From contig JBKJNY010000233.1 in NCBI GenBank assembly GCA_046593355.1, positions 10,358-74,357 on the forward strand: 64,000 nucleotides of DNA. The letters run 5' to 3'. The notes beneath the pieces are model-generated. The model made no database searches, was not told where the DNA came from, and worked only from the letters and a program-made list of their open reading frames with translations. The translations under genes and the position numbers were made by a program. Of the stretch, positions 25,402-34,008 are shown one piece after another. The stretch's first letter is position 1. The number at the start of each line of letters is the position of its first letter. The DNA comes from SXOA01 sp046593355 (GTDB taxonomy: Bacteria > Planctomycetota > Planctomycetia > Pirellulales > Pirellulaceae).

Positions 25402-27039
25402 ATGAATTGGCTTCCAACCTCTCTTGCGGCCGCGCTCTCGGTTTGTTTGCCGAGCTTTTGTATTGCTCAACCAGCTACTCCTGACTGGAACGCCTCCGGC
25501 CAAAACGGCGCGGTGGCTTCCGGCGAACGCGAGGCAACGGCAGCGGGGCTTGAGACGCTGAAGGCTGGCGGCAATGCGGCGGATGCGGCGGCGGCGACGC
25601 TGCTGGTGCAGGCGGTGACGGAATCGGGGAGCTACTGCTTGGGGGGCGAAGTGCCGATCATCGTTTACGACGCGCAGCGGAACGTGGTGGAAGTCATCAG
25701 CGGTATGGGGACCGCGCCAAGGCTGGCGACGCGCGAACACTTCGCGGCGACGGGCATTCCCAAGAGCGGCATCGAGACGGCTGCCGTCCCTGCCGCGCCG
25801 GGGGCGATCATCACGCTGCTGGACCGCTACGGCACTCGCACCTTCGAGCAATCCGCCCAGCCGATGCTCCGCATTCTGGATCGTCACGCCAAGGATTGGC
25901 ATGAGGACCTGGCTGTCAACATCCGCCGGATGATCGCCGCGGAAAAAGCCTCACCAGACCGCCGCCGCGGACTCCGTCTGGCTGCCGACTGCTTTTATCG
26001 CGGGTCCATTGCACGCGATATCGACGCCTGGAGCCAGGCTAATGGCGGCCTCATTCGCTATACCGACTTGGCGTCCTACTCCACCCGCATCGAAGAGCCG
26101 GCGAGCGTGGACTACCGCGGCTACATCGTCTGCAAATGCGGGCCTTGGACGCAGGGGCCAGTCTTGCTGCAAACTCTTCGGCTGCTGGAAGGGACCGATG
26201 TGAAATCCCTCGGCCAGGGAAGCCCCGACTACATCCACCAAGTGACCGAGGCGATGAAGCTGGCCCTGGCCGATCGAGACATCTACTACGCCGACCCGCT
26301 CTTCGCGGAAGTGCCGCTAGAGCAACTACTCTCGAAGAGTTACGCCGATCTCCGCCGGCCACTGATGGATTCGCAAAGGGCTTCGCTCATTTTCCGGCCC
26401 GGCGACCCGCGCGGGAACAAAGCGGAACTGGCAGCCGTGGAGGTTCCCGCCGGGAAGCAGCGGGCGGCCAATGACACCACGACCTGCCTGACCGCCGACC
26501 GCTTTGGCAACGTGGTGGCCGCCACACCGAGCGGCTGGGGGGGAGTGATGGCGGGAAAAACCGGCATGCAACTCGGTTCTCGGCTTATTTCGCTGGATAC
26601 CAAGGAAGGCAGCCCCAACTGCATCGAGCCCGGCAAGCGACCGCGGATCACGCTCACTCCGACGCTTGTTCTCAAGGACAACAAGCCGTGCCTGGCTGTG
26701 AGCGTTGCCGGCGGCGACTTGCAGGATCAGGTTTCGATTCAAATCCTCCTCAACGCGATAGAATTCGGTCTGCCCACCGACAAATCGGTCACGGCCCCCC
26801 GGTTCAGCACCGCCCATCACATCGGCTCGTTCAATCAGCCGCCGCCATCGCTGGGGAGCTTGACCATCTACGAGGAGCTCGGTGAAAAGACGGCTGCTAA
26901 CCTCGCCGCCCGCGGTCACAAAGTGAGTGCCGTGAAGGGGGCCATCGGCGCTCCCGTCGTCATCAGCATCGATGCAGTCACCGGACAAAAGCATGTGGCC
27001 GGCGATCCCAAGGCAGGCCGGCGAGTGGGGGCGTATTAG
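25402..27039 (+). CDS. ggt: Gamma-glutamyltransferase family protein, secreted
   Basis: 545 aa. The ATG at 25402 has GGAG nine bases upstream and starts a signal peptide (LPTSLAAALSVCLPSFCIAQ). The precursor has the usual heavy/light-chain layout: the large subunit begins SGEREATAAGLETLKAGGNAADAAAA and the small subunit would start at the Thr of NDTTTCLTADRFGN (near residue 358), the self-cleavage site and nucleophile. The light chain also has TPSGWGG and RITLTPTLVLK. It should hydrolyse or transfer gamma-glutamyl groups such as those of glutathione in the periplasm, although the exact donor is unknown. The stop codon lies in a palindromic repeat. Confidence 0.9.
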   Translation: MNWLPTSLAAALSVCLPSFCIAQPATPDWNASGQNGAVASGEREATAAGLETLKAGGNAADAAAATLLVQAVTESGSYCLGGEVPIIVYDAQRNVVEVISGMGTAPRLATREHFAATGIPKSGIETAAVPAAPGAIITLLDRYGTRTFEQSAQPMLRILDRHAKDWHEDLAVNIRRMIAAEKASPDRRRGLRLAADCFYRGSIARDIDAWSQANGGLIRYTDLASYSTRIEEPASVDYRGYIVCKCGPWTQGPVLLQTLRLLEGTDVKSLGQGSPDYIHQVTEAMKLALADRDIYYADPLFAEVPLEQLLSKSYADLRRPLMDSQRASLIFRPGDPRGNKAELAAVEVPAGKQRAANDTTTCLTADRFGNVVAATPSGWGGVMAGKTGMQLGSRLISLDTKEGSPNCIEPGKRPRITLTPTLVLKDNKPCLAVSVAGGDLQDQVSIQILLNAIEFGLPTDKSVTAPRFSTAHHIGSFNQPPPSLGSLTIYEELGEKTAANLAARGHKVSAVKGAIGAPVVISIDAVTGQKHVAGDPKAGRRVGAY

Positions 27040-27090
27040 TCGTCTTTCGCTCCGCGAAAGAAACGTACTTTCGCGGAGCGAAAGGCGACT
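27037..27090. repeat. Twin-hairpin repeat, TCC/GGA-loop family
   Basis: Hairpin CTTTCGC-TCC-GCGAAAG (27044-27060) and its exact reverse complement CTTTCGC-GGA-GCGAAAG (27068-27084) are bracketed by AGTCG and CGACT. The leftmost TAG is the ggt stop codon; the right end is one base from the maf stop. Confidence 0.85.
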
Positions 27091-27091
27091 T

Positions 27092-27661
27092 TCAAACCTC
27101 TGCCAGCATCCTCGCCAGCAATTCCATCGGCAGTCCGACGACGTTGCTCTCGCTGCCGCTCAGGACTCGCACCCAGTCATTGCCGTCTTGGTAACCAAAG
27201 GCACCGGCTTTCCCTTCCCAGAGGTCGGTGGAAAGATAGGCGTCGAGCTCTTCGTCCGTGATGGTGTCCATCACCAGCTTTGTGACATCCACCTGAACAT
27301 GGTGCTCCTCACCCGGCCGCCGCCAGAGGCAGAGGCCGCTGTAAACGTGATGCTCCCGCCCGCGGAGCAGCGAGAGCATCTCGCGGGCGTGCTGCCGATT
27401 CTTCGGCTTGCCAAGGATCAGGCCGGAACATTCGGCAACGGTATCGCAGCCGATGACGATGCCGGAAAGCGTTCGCTGGGCGACATCCTTCGCCTTTTGA
27501 TACGCCAGGCGGGCGACCAGCTCCGGCGGCGTCTCGCGGCTGCAGATGCCGCACTCGGCGGCTTCGTGGGGGGGGGCGACTTGAAACTCGTAGCCGTGCT
27601 GCTCCAGGAGCTGCCGGCGGCGGGGCGAGCTGGATGCGAGAATGAGCGGCAAAGCAGGCAT
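27092..27661 (-). CDS. maf: Maf-family nucleotide pyrophosphatase
   Basis: 189 aa. The N-terminal LILASSSPRRRQLLEQHG is the Maf signature, followed by VIGCDTVAEC with the catalytic Asp and LLRGREHHVYSGLCLW. Maf proteins hydrolyse non-canonical or canonical nucleoside triphosphates to monophosphates, limiting misincorporation, and have been linked to division arrest. The length matches the family. It converges with ggt. Confidence 0.93.
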   Translation of the reverse strand: MPALPLILASSSPRRRQLLEQHGYEFQVAPPHEAAECGICSRETPPELVARLAYQKAKDVAQRTLSGIVIGCDTVAECSGLILGKPKNRQHAREMLSLLRGREHHVYSGLCLWRRPGEEHHVQVDVTKLVMDTITDEELDAYLSTDLWEGKAGAFGYQDGNDWVRVLSGSESNVVGLPMELLARMLAEV

Positions 27662-27706
27662 CCTTCAACATTACCGGAGGGCTGAGACCGTGGATAGAAT
27701 GGCACA

Positions 27707-28411
27707 GTGGCTACTTCCCATCCTTCGCTGCATGTCCTGTTTGAGGACAACCACTTGCTGGTGGTCAATAAGCCCGCGGGCATCGCCACCATGGGCACGG
27801 CAGCAGGCACGACAAGCATGGTCACGCTGGCCAAGGCGTATCTGAAGCAGCAATATAAGAAGCCGGGCAACGTCTACCTCGGCGTCGTTAGCCGGTTGGA
27901 TTCGCTGGTCAGTGGCGTGCTGGTCTTCGCCCGCACTAGCAAAGCGGCGGCTCGTTTGTCGGAGCAATTCCGCGAACGCGAAACCCAGAAGATTTATTGG
28001 GCCGTCGTGGAGGGTGTGCCGCAGCCAAAGAGCGGCGAGCTCGTCCACTGGCTGTCCAAGGATGAATCCCAGCAGCGAATGGTAGTTCGGTCCAAAAAAT
28101 CCGCCGATGCACAGGAAGCCCGGCTGAAGTATCAAACGCTGCGCAAATTCACCCGCGGCACGCTGCTGGAGGTGGAACTGCAAACTGGCCGCAAGCATCA
28201 AATCCGCGTGCAACTGGCCGCGACGGGCCATCCCATCCTGGGGGACCGGAAATACGGCAGCCAAGAGCCCTTCCCGGCTGGCATCGCCCTGCACGCCCGG
28301 TCGCTCACCATCGAACATCCGACGCTGAAGCAGCCGCTGACTTTCGTCGCGGAGCTTCCCCAGGCATGGGAGAGGTGGGCCACGGATGAAACACGGATTG
28401 AACACGGATGA
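27707..28411 (+). CDS. RluA-family pseudouridine synthase
   Basis: 234 aa from a GTG; an in-frame TAG 12 bases upstream rules out longer forms. The family pattern is visible: LLVVNKPAGIATM, VSRLDSLVSGVLVFARTSKAA with the catalytic Asp, KIYWAVVEG, RKHQIRVQLA and GDRKYGS. The active-site loop reads RLDSLVSG instead of the usual HRLDxxTSG, so the preceding His and the Thr are replaced. There is no S4 domain, as in RluA/TruC-like members. The last residues and stop lie inside a dispersed repeat (28379-28506), so the C-terminus has been reshaped by it. Confidence 0.85.
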   Translation: MATSHPSLHVLFEDNHLLVVNKPAGIATMGTAAGTTSMVTLAKAYLKQQYKKPGNVYLGVVSRLDSLVSGVLVFARTSKAAARLSEQFRERETQKIYWAVVEGVPQPKSGELVHWLSKDESQQRMVVRSKKSADAQEARLKYQTLRKFTRGTLLEVELQTGRKHQIRVQLAATGHPILGDRKYGSQEPFPAGIALHARSLTIEHPTLKQPLTFVAELPQAWERWATDETRIEHG

Positions 28412-28506
28412 AGAAACAGGCTGGTGGAAGCTGGCAGGAATATGGAGGCAGGAAGATGAGAGCGGTTTTATTCCCATCCGTGTTTCATCCGTGTTCAATC
28501 CGTGGC
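28379..28506. repeat. Inverted repeat of CACGGAT(T)GAA units
   Basis: Arm 28379-28410 is built from three CACGGATGAA/CACGGATTGAA units; arm 28475-28506 carries the complementary set with the first two units swapped. It contains the stop codon of the pseudouridine synthase gene. The rest of the 255-bp spacer to 28666 holds a CCCACG/CGTGGG hairpin (28630-28647). Confidence 0.85.
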
Positions 28507-28666
28507 TCCCTCGCTCGCCTGCGGTTCACAATCGCCTACTTTTTCGCACTTAGGCTAGGCGCAGGCCCCTGCGATTGGATAGCGTGAAGGTGCTGGCAAC
28601 CTGCTGTATCCAGCATTCCTACTCCACGCCCACGCTAAGCCGTGGGCATGCCACCCAGAGACTGCC

Positions 28667-30019
28667 GTGCCGACCATCGTCCGATCCATGTTCCGCAACT
28701 ACGCTCTGCTGAGCGGTCTCGTCAAGGAGGACCAGATTCAGCAGGCGCTGGAGCGGCTTCGCGGCGGCGGCCCCCCGACCCCGCTGGTGGAATTCGACGA
28801 CAATGCCCTGGCGGCCAAGATGGTGGAGATGGGTTTCCTAACCGCGTACCAGGCGGAGAAGATCAAGGAAGGCCGCAGCAAGTTCACCATCGGCCCCTAC
28901 ACCGTGATCGATTTCATAGGCCAAGGCGGCATGGGGCAGGTCTTCAAAGCCACGCATGATGTGATGGGCCGCGAGTCGGCCGTGAAGGTGCTGCCGCTGG
29001 CCAAGGCCACGCCGGAGGCCATCAACAACTTCATGCGGGAAATCCGCACGCAGGCCCGGCTCGACCATCCGAACCTCGTGCGGGCGTACGATGCCGGCCG
29101 GGACGGCGACGTGCATTACCTCGTCACCGAATATGTCCCCGGCACCGACCTCCGCAAACTCATCCGCTCTCACGGTCCCCTCAGTCAGCAGCAGGCGGCC
29201 AGCGTCATCCTGCAAGCCGCCCGCGGTCTCGACTACGCTCACAAGCAGGGGCTCATTCACCGCGACGTCAAGCCGGGCAATATCCTGGTCACCCCCGAGG
29301 GAATTGCCAAGGTCTCCGACCTGGGCCTGGCCGCCTTCATGCAAAGCTCCGAATACGATTCGCGGGCGGGTAAAATCGTCGGCACGGCTGACTATCTTTC
29401 GCCCGAGCAAATCCGCACCCCGGGCGATATCACCCACGTCAGCGACATCTACTCGCTCGGCTGCACGCTGTATTACGCGGTTTGCGGCAAAGTTCCCTTC
29501 CCCGGCGGGACGACGCGGGAGAAGGCCCGCAAGCACACCGAGGAAACGCCGTGGCACCCTCGCCGCTTTAATGCCGAGCTGCATGAGGAGTTTGTGGAGG
29601 TCATCGCTGACATGATGGAGAAAGACCCGACCCAGCGGATCCAATCCGCGGGCGAGGTCGTTTCCCGCCTGGAACAATGGGCGGGGGATGCATCGCCGCT
29701 CCTCGGCAGCGTACGTGCGTCCTGGAAGGCCGGACCTCTTCCCGCGGAAGAAGAGGACCTCCGTATTGACCTGCCGCAAGACACGGAAGGGAACGACCCC
29801 AGCAGTCCCAGCCAGCTTTCGCAAGGGACAGTCCCCTACGGCGCCGCGTACCAAGAAACTCTGCCGATGCGGCCGGGCCTGCGCCCCATTTCGGTCAGCG
29901 TGGAGCTGTCATCGCCCATCAACTGGACCCATGTTTTGGCCACCGCCGCGGTCTGCGTCCCCGTCTCGATGCTGGCCGGCGCGGTCGTGGCGATGATTTT
30001 GACCTGGCTGATGCGATAG
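28667..30019 (+). CDS. Tail-anchored Ser/Thr protein kinase
   Basis: 450 aa from a GTG; an ATG at 28688 is an alternative. A helical region (about 8-65) resembling the short N-terminal segments of planctomycete kinases precedes the kinase domain (about 77-340): GQGGMGQVFKA loop, AVKVLPL Lys, HRDVKPGN catalytic loop, VSDLGLA in place of DFG, and SPEQ. A charged linker follows and one C-terminal membrane helix (about 423-448, VCVPVSMLAGAVVAMILTWL) anchors it with the kinase in the cytoplasm. There is no extracellular sensor. Its stop is supplied by the repeat at 30018. Confidence 0.93.
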   Translation: MPTIVRSMFRNYALLSGLVKEDQIQQALERLRGGGPPTPLVEFDDNALAAKMVEMGFLTAYQAEKIKEGRSKFTIGPYTVIDFIGQGGMGQVFKATHDVMGRESAVKVLPLAKATPEAINNFMREIRTQARLDHPNLVRAYDAGRDGDVHYLVTEYVPGTDLRKLIRSHGPLSQQQAASVILQAARGLDYAHKQGLIHRDVKPGNILVTPEGIAKVSDLGLAAFMQSSEYDSRAGKIVGTADYLSPEQIRTPGDITHVSDIYSLGCTLYYAVCGKVPFPGGTTREKARKHTEETPWHPRRFNAELHEEFVEVIADMMEKDPTQRIQSAGEVVSRLEQWAGDASPLLGSVRASWKAGPLPAEEEDLRIDLPQDTEGNDPSSPSQLSQGTVPYGAAYQETLPMRPGLRPISVSVELSSPINWTHVLATAAVCVPVSMLAGAVVAMILTWLMR

Positions 30020-30073
30020 TAGTCCGCTCACTCCGTGAGCGGACATTCCGGCACACGGAGTGTGCCGGCTACT
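30018..30073. repeat. Twin-hairpin repeat, TCC/GGA-loop family
   Basis: Hairpins CCGCTCAC-TCC-GTGAGCGG (30024-30042) and CCGGCACAC-GGA-GTGTGCCGG (30048-30068) lie between AGTAG and CTACT ends. The ends contribute to both flanking TAG stop codons (kinase on plus, exonuclease on minus), so the element exactly fills the gap between two convergent genes. Confidence 0.9.
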
Positions 30074-30632
30074 ATTCTTGTCCTCGCAGCTTCCGAAACA
30101 GTTCGCACATGATCCCCGCGATGTTCCAGGCGTCGTCGACGCCGCGGTGATGGGTGCCTTCCATGGTCATCCCGAGCCGCTGAAAGGCCGTGTCCAGGCC
30201 AATCTCGGCATCGTCGCCGTGGGCGATGGCAAAAAGCGTTTTGATGTTGAGGTGGCTGCGGCCGAAGGGATACGGCACCGTCAGCTCGCGGCAGACGATT
30301 TCAAACTGGCGGCGGTCGTAGTCCCCCCAACTCCCCCACAGCCGGTCGAGGGCCCGATACTCTTTCTTAAGGATGCTGACGGCGTCCGCTAGGCTCCCTG
30401 CTCCCACCACGTCGTCATTGGTCAGTGTGGTTAGCGACGTGCAAAATTCGCTCACCCGCGAGCGGACCGGCTTGACCATGATGGACCGCTTCTCCAGCCG
30501 CTCCAATTTTCGCAGGTCGACTGTGCAGATGCCGATTTCGATGATCTCGCTGAGTTGCCCGCGCGGCGGCGGGCCTTGCCAGCACGTCGATTCAATGTCG
30601 ATGACCAGCACCTGGTCGAAGAGTTTGGCCAT
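30072..30632 (-). CDS. DEDDh 3'-5' exonuclease, ERI-1/KapD-like
   Basis: 186 aa. The ATG at 30632 starts MAKLFDQVLVIDIESTCW, giving the first Asp and Glu; the longer frame adds an unlikely 16 residues. Exo II is in WGSWGDYDRRQF and Exo III is HHRGVDDAWNIA with His and Asp, completing the DEDDh set. ERI-1-like enzymes trim RNA ends; KapD-type homologues are found in bacteria. The substrate here is presumed RNA. Confidence 0.9.
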   Translation of the reverse strand: MAKLFDQVLVIDIESTCWQGPPPRGQLSEIIEIGICTVDLRKLERLEKRSIMVKPVRSRVSEFCTSLTTLTNDDVVGAGSLADAVSILKKEYRALDRLWGSWGDYDRRQFEIVCRELTVPYPFGRSHLNIKTLFAIAHGDDAEIGLDTAFQRLGMTMEGTHHRGVDDAWNIAGIMCELFRKLRGQE

Positions 30633-30680
30633 AGACGCATGATAGCGTCTGAGGTGGCATAGGTTGGAAGCCAGACACAA

Positions 30681-30778
30681 GCCTGAAGCGCAAGCGAAGG
30701 AAACCGCCGCACTCCTGAGCGGTCCCGTTAAGACCCATCACCCTCTCTCCCACGCTTCCCTTCGCTTGCGCTTCAGGC
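30681..30778. repeat. Inverted copies of the CCYGAAGCG-N2-AGCGARGG repeat
   Basis: GCCTGAAGCGCAAGCGAAGG at 30681-30700 and its exact complement at 30759-30778 (20 bp) flank a 58-base spacer, between the exonuclease and DUF4013 genes. Relatives occur at 33509, 53541 and 63922. Confidence 0.85.
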
Positions 30779-30791
30779 TGGTGTCAACCTC

Positions 30792-31634
30792 TTACATCGG
30801 CGGCTTGAAAGGGGAAGAACCGGGAGCGGGCAACGTGTAGGTGGGTTCCAGTTGCAGCGGCTTGAGGGGAATAGGTTCCCCGCCGCGGGCGAGATACAGC
30901 CGGTAAAGTTGATAATGCGCGTGACCCACGATTGGGCCGCCGAACAGGAATATCACGGGTAACAGGCCGATGAGGCACGCCATTTCACCCAAAATTCCGA
31001 GAATTCCGCCCGCCACCATCAAGAACATGTTGAACAGCAGCGTCGGCAGCCAGACCTTCGCCAGAAAGTCCTTGATCCAGGCAAACTTGAACGCCTGCCC
31101 GAAGTCCTGAGACAATCCCGCCCGCAAGTACAACGGCACCATGGCCACTGAAAGGAGCAATGAGACGGCGATCAGAAAGAGGATGACCAGCGGCACGACA
31201 ATCACTGCCACGATGATTCCCGCCTGCTCATTGTTTGCCGCGGTGATGGCAATTCCGATCATCGAGCCATAAACCACGATCAGGATCGGGACGGTCAGCA
31301 CCATCTGCACAATGAAGTCGATCAGAAACGGCCAAATCCCGCGGGTGATGTACTGAGAGAACCGCGCGAAGTCAAACTTGGGGTACAGCTGATCGGGAAA
31401 GCGAACCTTCATCTCCACGATCTCATAACGGTAGCCCGCCAGCAAAATCCCATTCAGGATCGGAATCAGCATGCAGACCGAGCCCATCAGGAGCGAGTTC
31501 GTCCAGTCCGGATGCTCGAAAAAGTAGTTAAGGGTCTTGAAGTACTCGATTCTCGGCTCGTCCGCATTGCGCGTCTCCTTCGAAGGAGGTTGGTAGTTGC
31601 CGCCAGGAGCGGTTGGAGAGGGGTCGGAAGACAT
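30792..31634 (-). CDS. DUF4013 multi-pass membrane protein
   Basis: 280 aa. The opening of the domain, YFKTLNYFFEHPDWTNSLLMGSVCMLIPILNGILLAGY, is typical of DUF4013. About five to six membrane segments are seen between residues 45 and 240, with a soluble Pro-rich tail. Function unknown; a membrane-integral transporter-like or regulatory role has not been established. It lies on the same strand as the upstream esterase and downstream exonuclease genes, separated from each by an inverted repeat. Confidence 0.85.
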   Translation of the reverse strand: MSSDPSPTAPGGNYQPPSKETRNADEPRIEYFKTLNYFFEHPDWTNSLLMGSVCMLIPILNGILLAGYRYEIVEMKVRFPDQLYPKFDFARFSQYITRGIWPFLIDFIVQMVLTVPILIVVYGSMIGIAITAANNEQAGIIVAVIVVPLVILFLIAVSLLLSVAMVPLYLRAGLSQDFGQAFKFAWIKDFLAKVWLPTLLFNMFLMVAGGILGILGEMACLIGLLPVIFLFGGPIVGHAHYQLYRLYLARGGEPIPLKPLQLEPTYTLPAPGSSPFKPPM

Positions 31635-31652
31635 GGGCCTGTTTCTTTCTGA

Positions 31653-31731
31653 AATGACTAAATCCTAATGACTAATGAAAACCGTGGGTAATCATTCGAC
31701 ATTAGTCATTAGGATTTAGGATTTAGTCATT
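31653..31731. repeat. Inverted repeat of TAAATCC/TAATGAC units
   Basis: Arm 31653-31677 (AATGACTAAATCCTAATGAC...) and arm 31700-31731 are complementary except that the second arm has one extra seven-base unit (AAATCCT). It lies six bases past the esterase stop and could terminate that transcript. Confidence 0.85.
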
Positions 31732-31736
31732 CGCCA

Positions 31737-32495
31737 TTACTTCAGCTTCTGCTCCAGCAACCACTTGTAGACTTCGGGATTGTTATAGGTCTCGGTCCAG
31801 GAGTCGTGGCCGGCTTCGGGATAGATGGTGAATTTGACGTTGCCGCCGGCTTTCTTCAGGGCATCCACCATGGCTTCGCTCTTGCCGACCGATACGGCCG
31901 AATCTTTCGCTCCGTGGAAAACCCAGATGGGAGTTCCTTTCATCTTCTCGGCCGTGGCCGGATCGCCGCCGCCGCAAATCGGAATCGCCGCGGCGAATTT
32001 GCCGGGGTATTCTGCCAGCAGGTTCCAACTGCCAAAGCCCCCCAGCGAGAGCCCGGTCACATACAGCCGCTGGGGATCGGCTGAGTAGGTATTCGCCACA
32101 GTGTCCACAAGCTTGGCCAGCTCCTGGGCGTTCCAGCGCTTTCCCGCCGGGCATTGCGGCGAAATCGTGATGAAAGGAAAGTCCTTCTTCTCGTCAACAA
32201 TCTTGGGAGGACCATGCTTCTTCACCAGGTCCAGGTTGTCGTTCCCTCGCTCTCCCGCCCCATGCAGAAAGAGCAGCAGCGGCCACTTCTCGTCCTTCTT
32301 CTCCGTGCTGCCGTGGCCTTGCGGCAGGAACAAAAGATAGCGGAGCTCCACGGGCTCTTCCTTGTCGCCATTTTTGATCATCACGGTCGTCTTGGCGGCG
32401 ACCTGCCGGCCGGGCTGGGGATCCTCCGCACTCGCGAGGGCAGCGGTGGACAACAGCGCGAATATAGTGATGAAAACGAGAAAGGCGGATTTCAT
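31737..32495 (-). CDS. Secreted esterase/prolyl-oligopeptidase-like alpha/beta hydrolase
   Basis: 252 aa from the ATG at 32495, with AAGGAA upstream and a clear signal peptide (AFLVFITIFALLSTAALASA). The fold shows LLLFLHGAGERGNDN, the nucleophile elbow GLSLGGFGS, an Asp in HGAKDSAV and a His in YPEAGHDSWTET, as in dienelactone-hydrolase and feruloyl-esterase-like enzymes. Its start overlaps the stop of the upstream zinc-ribbon gene by four bases, so translation is coupled. Substrate not determined. Confidence 0.9.
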   Translation of the reverse strand: MKSAFLVFITIFALLSTAALASAEDPQPGRQVAAKTTVMIKNGDKEEPVELRYLLFLPQGHGSTEKKDEKWPLLLFLHGAGERGNDNLDLVKKHGPPKIVDEKKDFPFITISPQCPAGKRWNAQELAKLVDTVANTYSADPQRLYVTGLSLGGFGSWNLLAEYPGKFAAAIPICGGGDPATAEKMKGTPIWVFHGAKDSAVSVGKSEAMVDALKKAGGNVKFTIYPEAGHDSWTETYNNPEVYKWLLEQKLK

Positions 32496-33376
32496 ACGGA
32501 TTTCCTTACAATACGCAGTGGAAGTTCGTCGGCGAAGCGGACCAGCGCGACGGAGGGCCGAGAGGGGAGTGGGAGCTCCGCTGCTTTGTTCAATCCCAAG
32601 CCGATGGCCACGTAGATGAGAATGGCCACGCCAATAACTCCCCATCCGCCCAACATCAAGAGGAACAGGGAACCACACAGATCCCATTTAATAATGATGT
32701 AGATGAAAAAATAGGGAGGGATCATCAACACTAAGAGGCCCTGCACGACATTATCCCGAAAGGCCACCATCAGCACGCAAATATAAGAATAAGTCACCAT
32801 CAGGACCCCTCCTCCAAAGAGGAATCCAATCGCGATATTCGTGGCAATGGCCGGGGGCAGCAACAGCATCATGGTGAGCAGCCCCGCCGCGGCGCTGAAC
32901 AGGATCAGCCAGGCCCACCACGGAACGCCTTCGTTGACCTTCTTCTTCTCCTCGCGCTTGTCGTCCTCCAGCATATTGGCCGCCCGCTGTAAGGCCTGCC
33001 CCGCCGCTTCGCCGTGTCCCCCTTCGCCTTTGCCGAATACCTGCATTTCCATCTTCCGCCCGAGCTGCAGGCTGAAGCCGCAATGGACGCAGAGGATGGT
33101 TCCCTGCTTCATGGGATGGTAACAACTGGGGCAGACCTGGCCGGTGGCCTGCCTGACCTTCATGCCCGCATCGTCAAAGATGCTGGGAGCGGACAAATCG
33201 GGAGCCGGCTGCGGTGCCGCCGCCTGGCGCTGGGCGGGAGCTTGTCGCGACGCGGGAGCTCCTCCGCCGGGAATCGTCAGCGGCTGCTGGCACTTGGGGC
33301 ACTTGACGGTCTTACCCGCCAACTCGTCCTTGGCGGCAAAAGCGGACCCGCAGGCGCAGGAGACTTTGATGGGCAT
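32492..33376 (-). CDS. Zinc-ribbon membrane protein (MJ0042-type N-terminus)
   Basis: 294 aa. Two ribbons are visible: CACGSAFAAKDELAGKTVKCPKC at the start (the common planctomycete MJ0042-like ribbon; Cys pairs about 7/9 and 26/29) and CPSCYHPMKQGTILCVHC (about 81-98). A charged linker leads to three or four membrane helices (about 155-270). The C-terminus overlaps the downstream secreted esterase start. Function unknown; the architecture suggests a membrane-attached metal-binding protein. Confidence 0.85.
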   Translation of the reverse strand: MPIKVSCACGSAFAAKDELAGKTVKCPKCQQPLTIPGGGAPASRQAPAQRQAAAPQPAPDLSAPSIFDDAGMKVRQATGQVCPSCYHPMKQGTILCVHCGFSLQLGRKMEMQVFGKGEGGHGEAAGQALQRAANMLEDDKREEKKKVNEGVPWWAWLILFSAAAGLLTMMLLLPPAIATNIAIGFLFGGGVLMVTYSYICVLMVAFRDNVVQGLLVLMIPPYFFIYIIIKWDLCGSLFLLMLGGWGVIGVAILIYVAIGLGLNKAAELPLPSRPSVALVRFADELPLRIVRKSV

Positions 33377-33406
33377 GGCGGCAGATCAGCGGATGGACGC
33401 AGTATA

Positions 33407-33431
33407 GTAGGATGGGCTTCCCAGCCCGTCC
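33407..33431. repeat. GTAGGAT-type hairpin
   Basis: GGATGGGC (33410-33417) pairs with GCCCGTCC (33424-33431) around TTCCCA. It lies just upstream of the zinc-ribbon gene. Confidence 0.5.
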
Positions 33432-33508
33432 TTTCAGAACAATTCGTGGGACTCCATTGTGAACTGGCAGCGCGCGTTTCACAACGGGCAACGTCGGTGG
33501 CCAAGACT

Positions 33509-33564
33509 AGCCCGACGCGCCAGCGAGGGAATTGAGCTCATCTACTTCCCTTGCGCGTCGAGCT
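33509..33564. repeat. Inverted CCCGACGCG-N2-AGCGAGGGA repeat
   Basis: Arm 33509-33531 (AGCCCGACGCGCCAGCGAGG...) and complementary arm 33546-33564, the latter lacking four bases. It belongs to the family also seen at 30681, 53541 and 63922. Confidence 0.7.
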
Positions 33565-33605
33565 GGTGCTTCCGAAAAATATCGTACAAAATACTTCCGT
33601 AAGTA

Positions 33606-33635
33606 TTGACTATGACAACGAGACATGGTTACGAT
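33606..33635 (+). promoter_or_regulatory. Sigma70-type promoter upstream of groESL region
   Basis: TTGACT (33606-33611) and TACGAT (33630-33635) are 18 bases apart. It is 547 bases before groES; no CIRCE inverted repeat (TTAGCACTC-N9-GAGTGCTAA) was found in 33377-34181. Confidence 0.5.
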
Positions 33636-33714
33636 AAGGGACGTTAGGAAGCGGCCGCACACGGGGAAGGGTGGCAGGACAGACTGTCAACGCACCTGTT
33701 TCTGAAGGAGAGTC

Positions 33715-33801
33715 GTGGACAAAGTCAGTGGAATCAAAAAATGGGATGATTCACCCCGGGCCCATGACGAAACCTATTATTCCGTCAATACTTGCGAATA
33801 A
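33715..33801 (+). CDS. Possible 28-residue leader peptide
   Basis: GTG start four bases after AAGGAG, 80 bases downstream of the promoter at 33606. The product MDKVSGIKKWDDSPRAHD... (28 aa) has no recognised family. It is supported only by the ribosome site and position. Confidence 0.3.
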   Translation: MDKVSGIKKWDDSPRAHDETYYSVNTCE

Positions 33802-33831
33802 ATCTGGCGCAACATTGGAGGTGCATGAATC

Positions 33832-34008
33832 ATGAATCAAGACCCTGCTTTCGGGGGTGTTTGTGAGCGAGAACCTGCGTCGAATCGGGATCCTCGGACA
33901 TCTGTCAATTTGACAGGCGGCTTTCCTGGATTTGTCACGCTTCATACGACACTTTGTCCCCTGGAGAGAGTTCCAGGGATGAGAGTCGCGTTCCAGGCGG
34001 CCCAATGA
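33832..34008 (+). CDS. Possible 58-residue protein between promoter and groES
   Basis: The ATG at 33832 lies ten bases after GGAGG. The 58-aa product (MNQDPAFGGVCEREPASN...) shows no domain. It follows the 28-residue frame and precedes groES by 173 bases. Chance occurrence is possible. Confidence 0.25.
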   Translation: MNQDPAFGGVCEREPASNRDPRTSVNLTGGFPGFVTLHTTLCPLERVPGMRVAFQAAQ

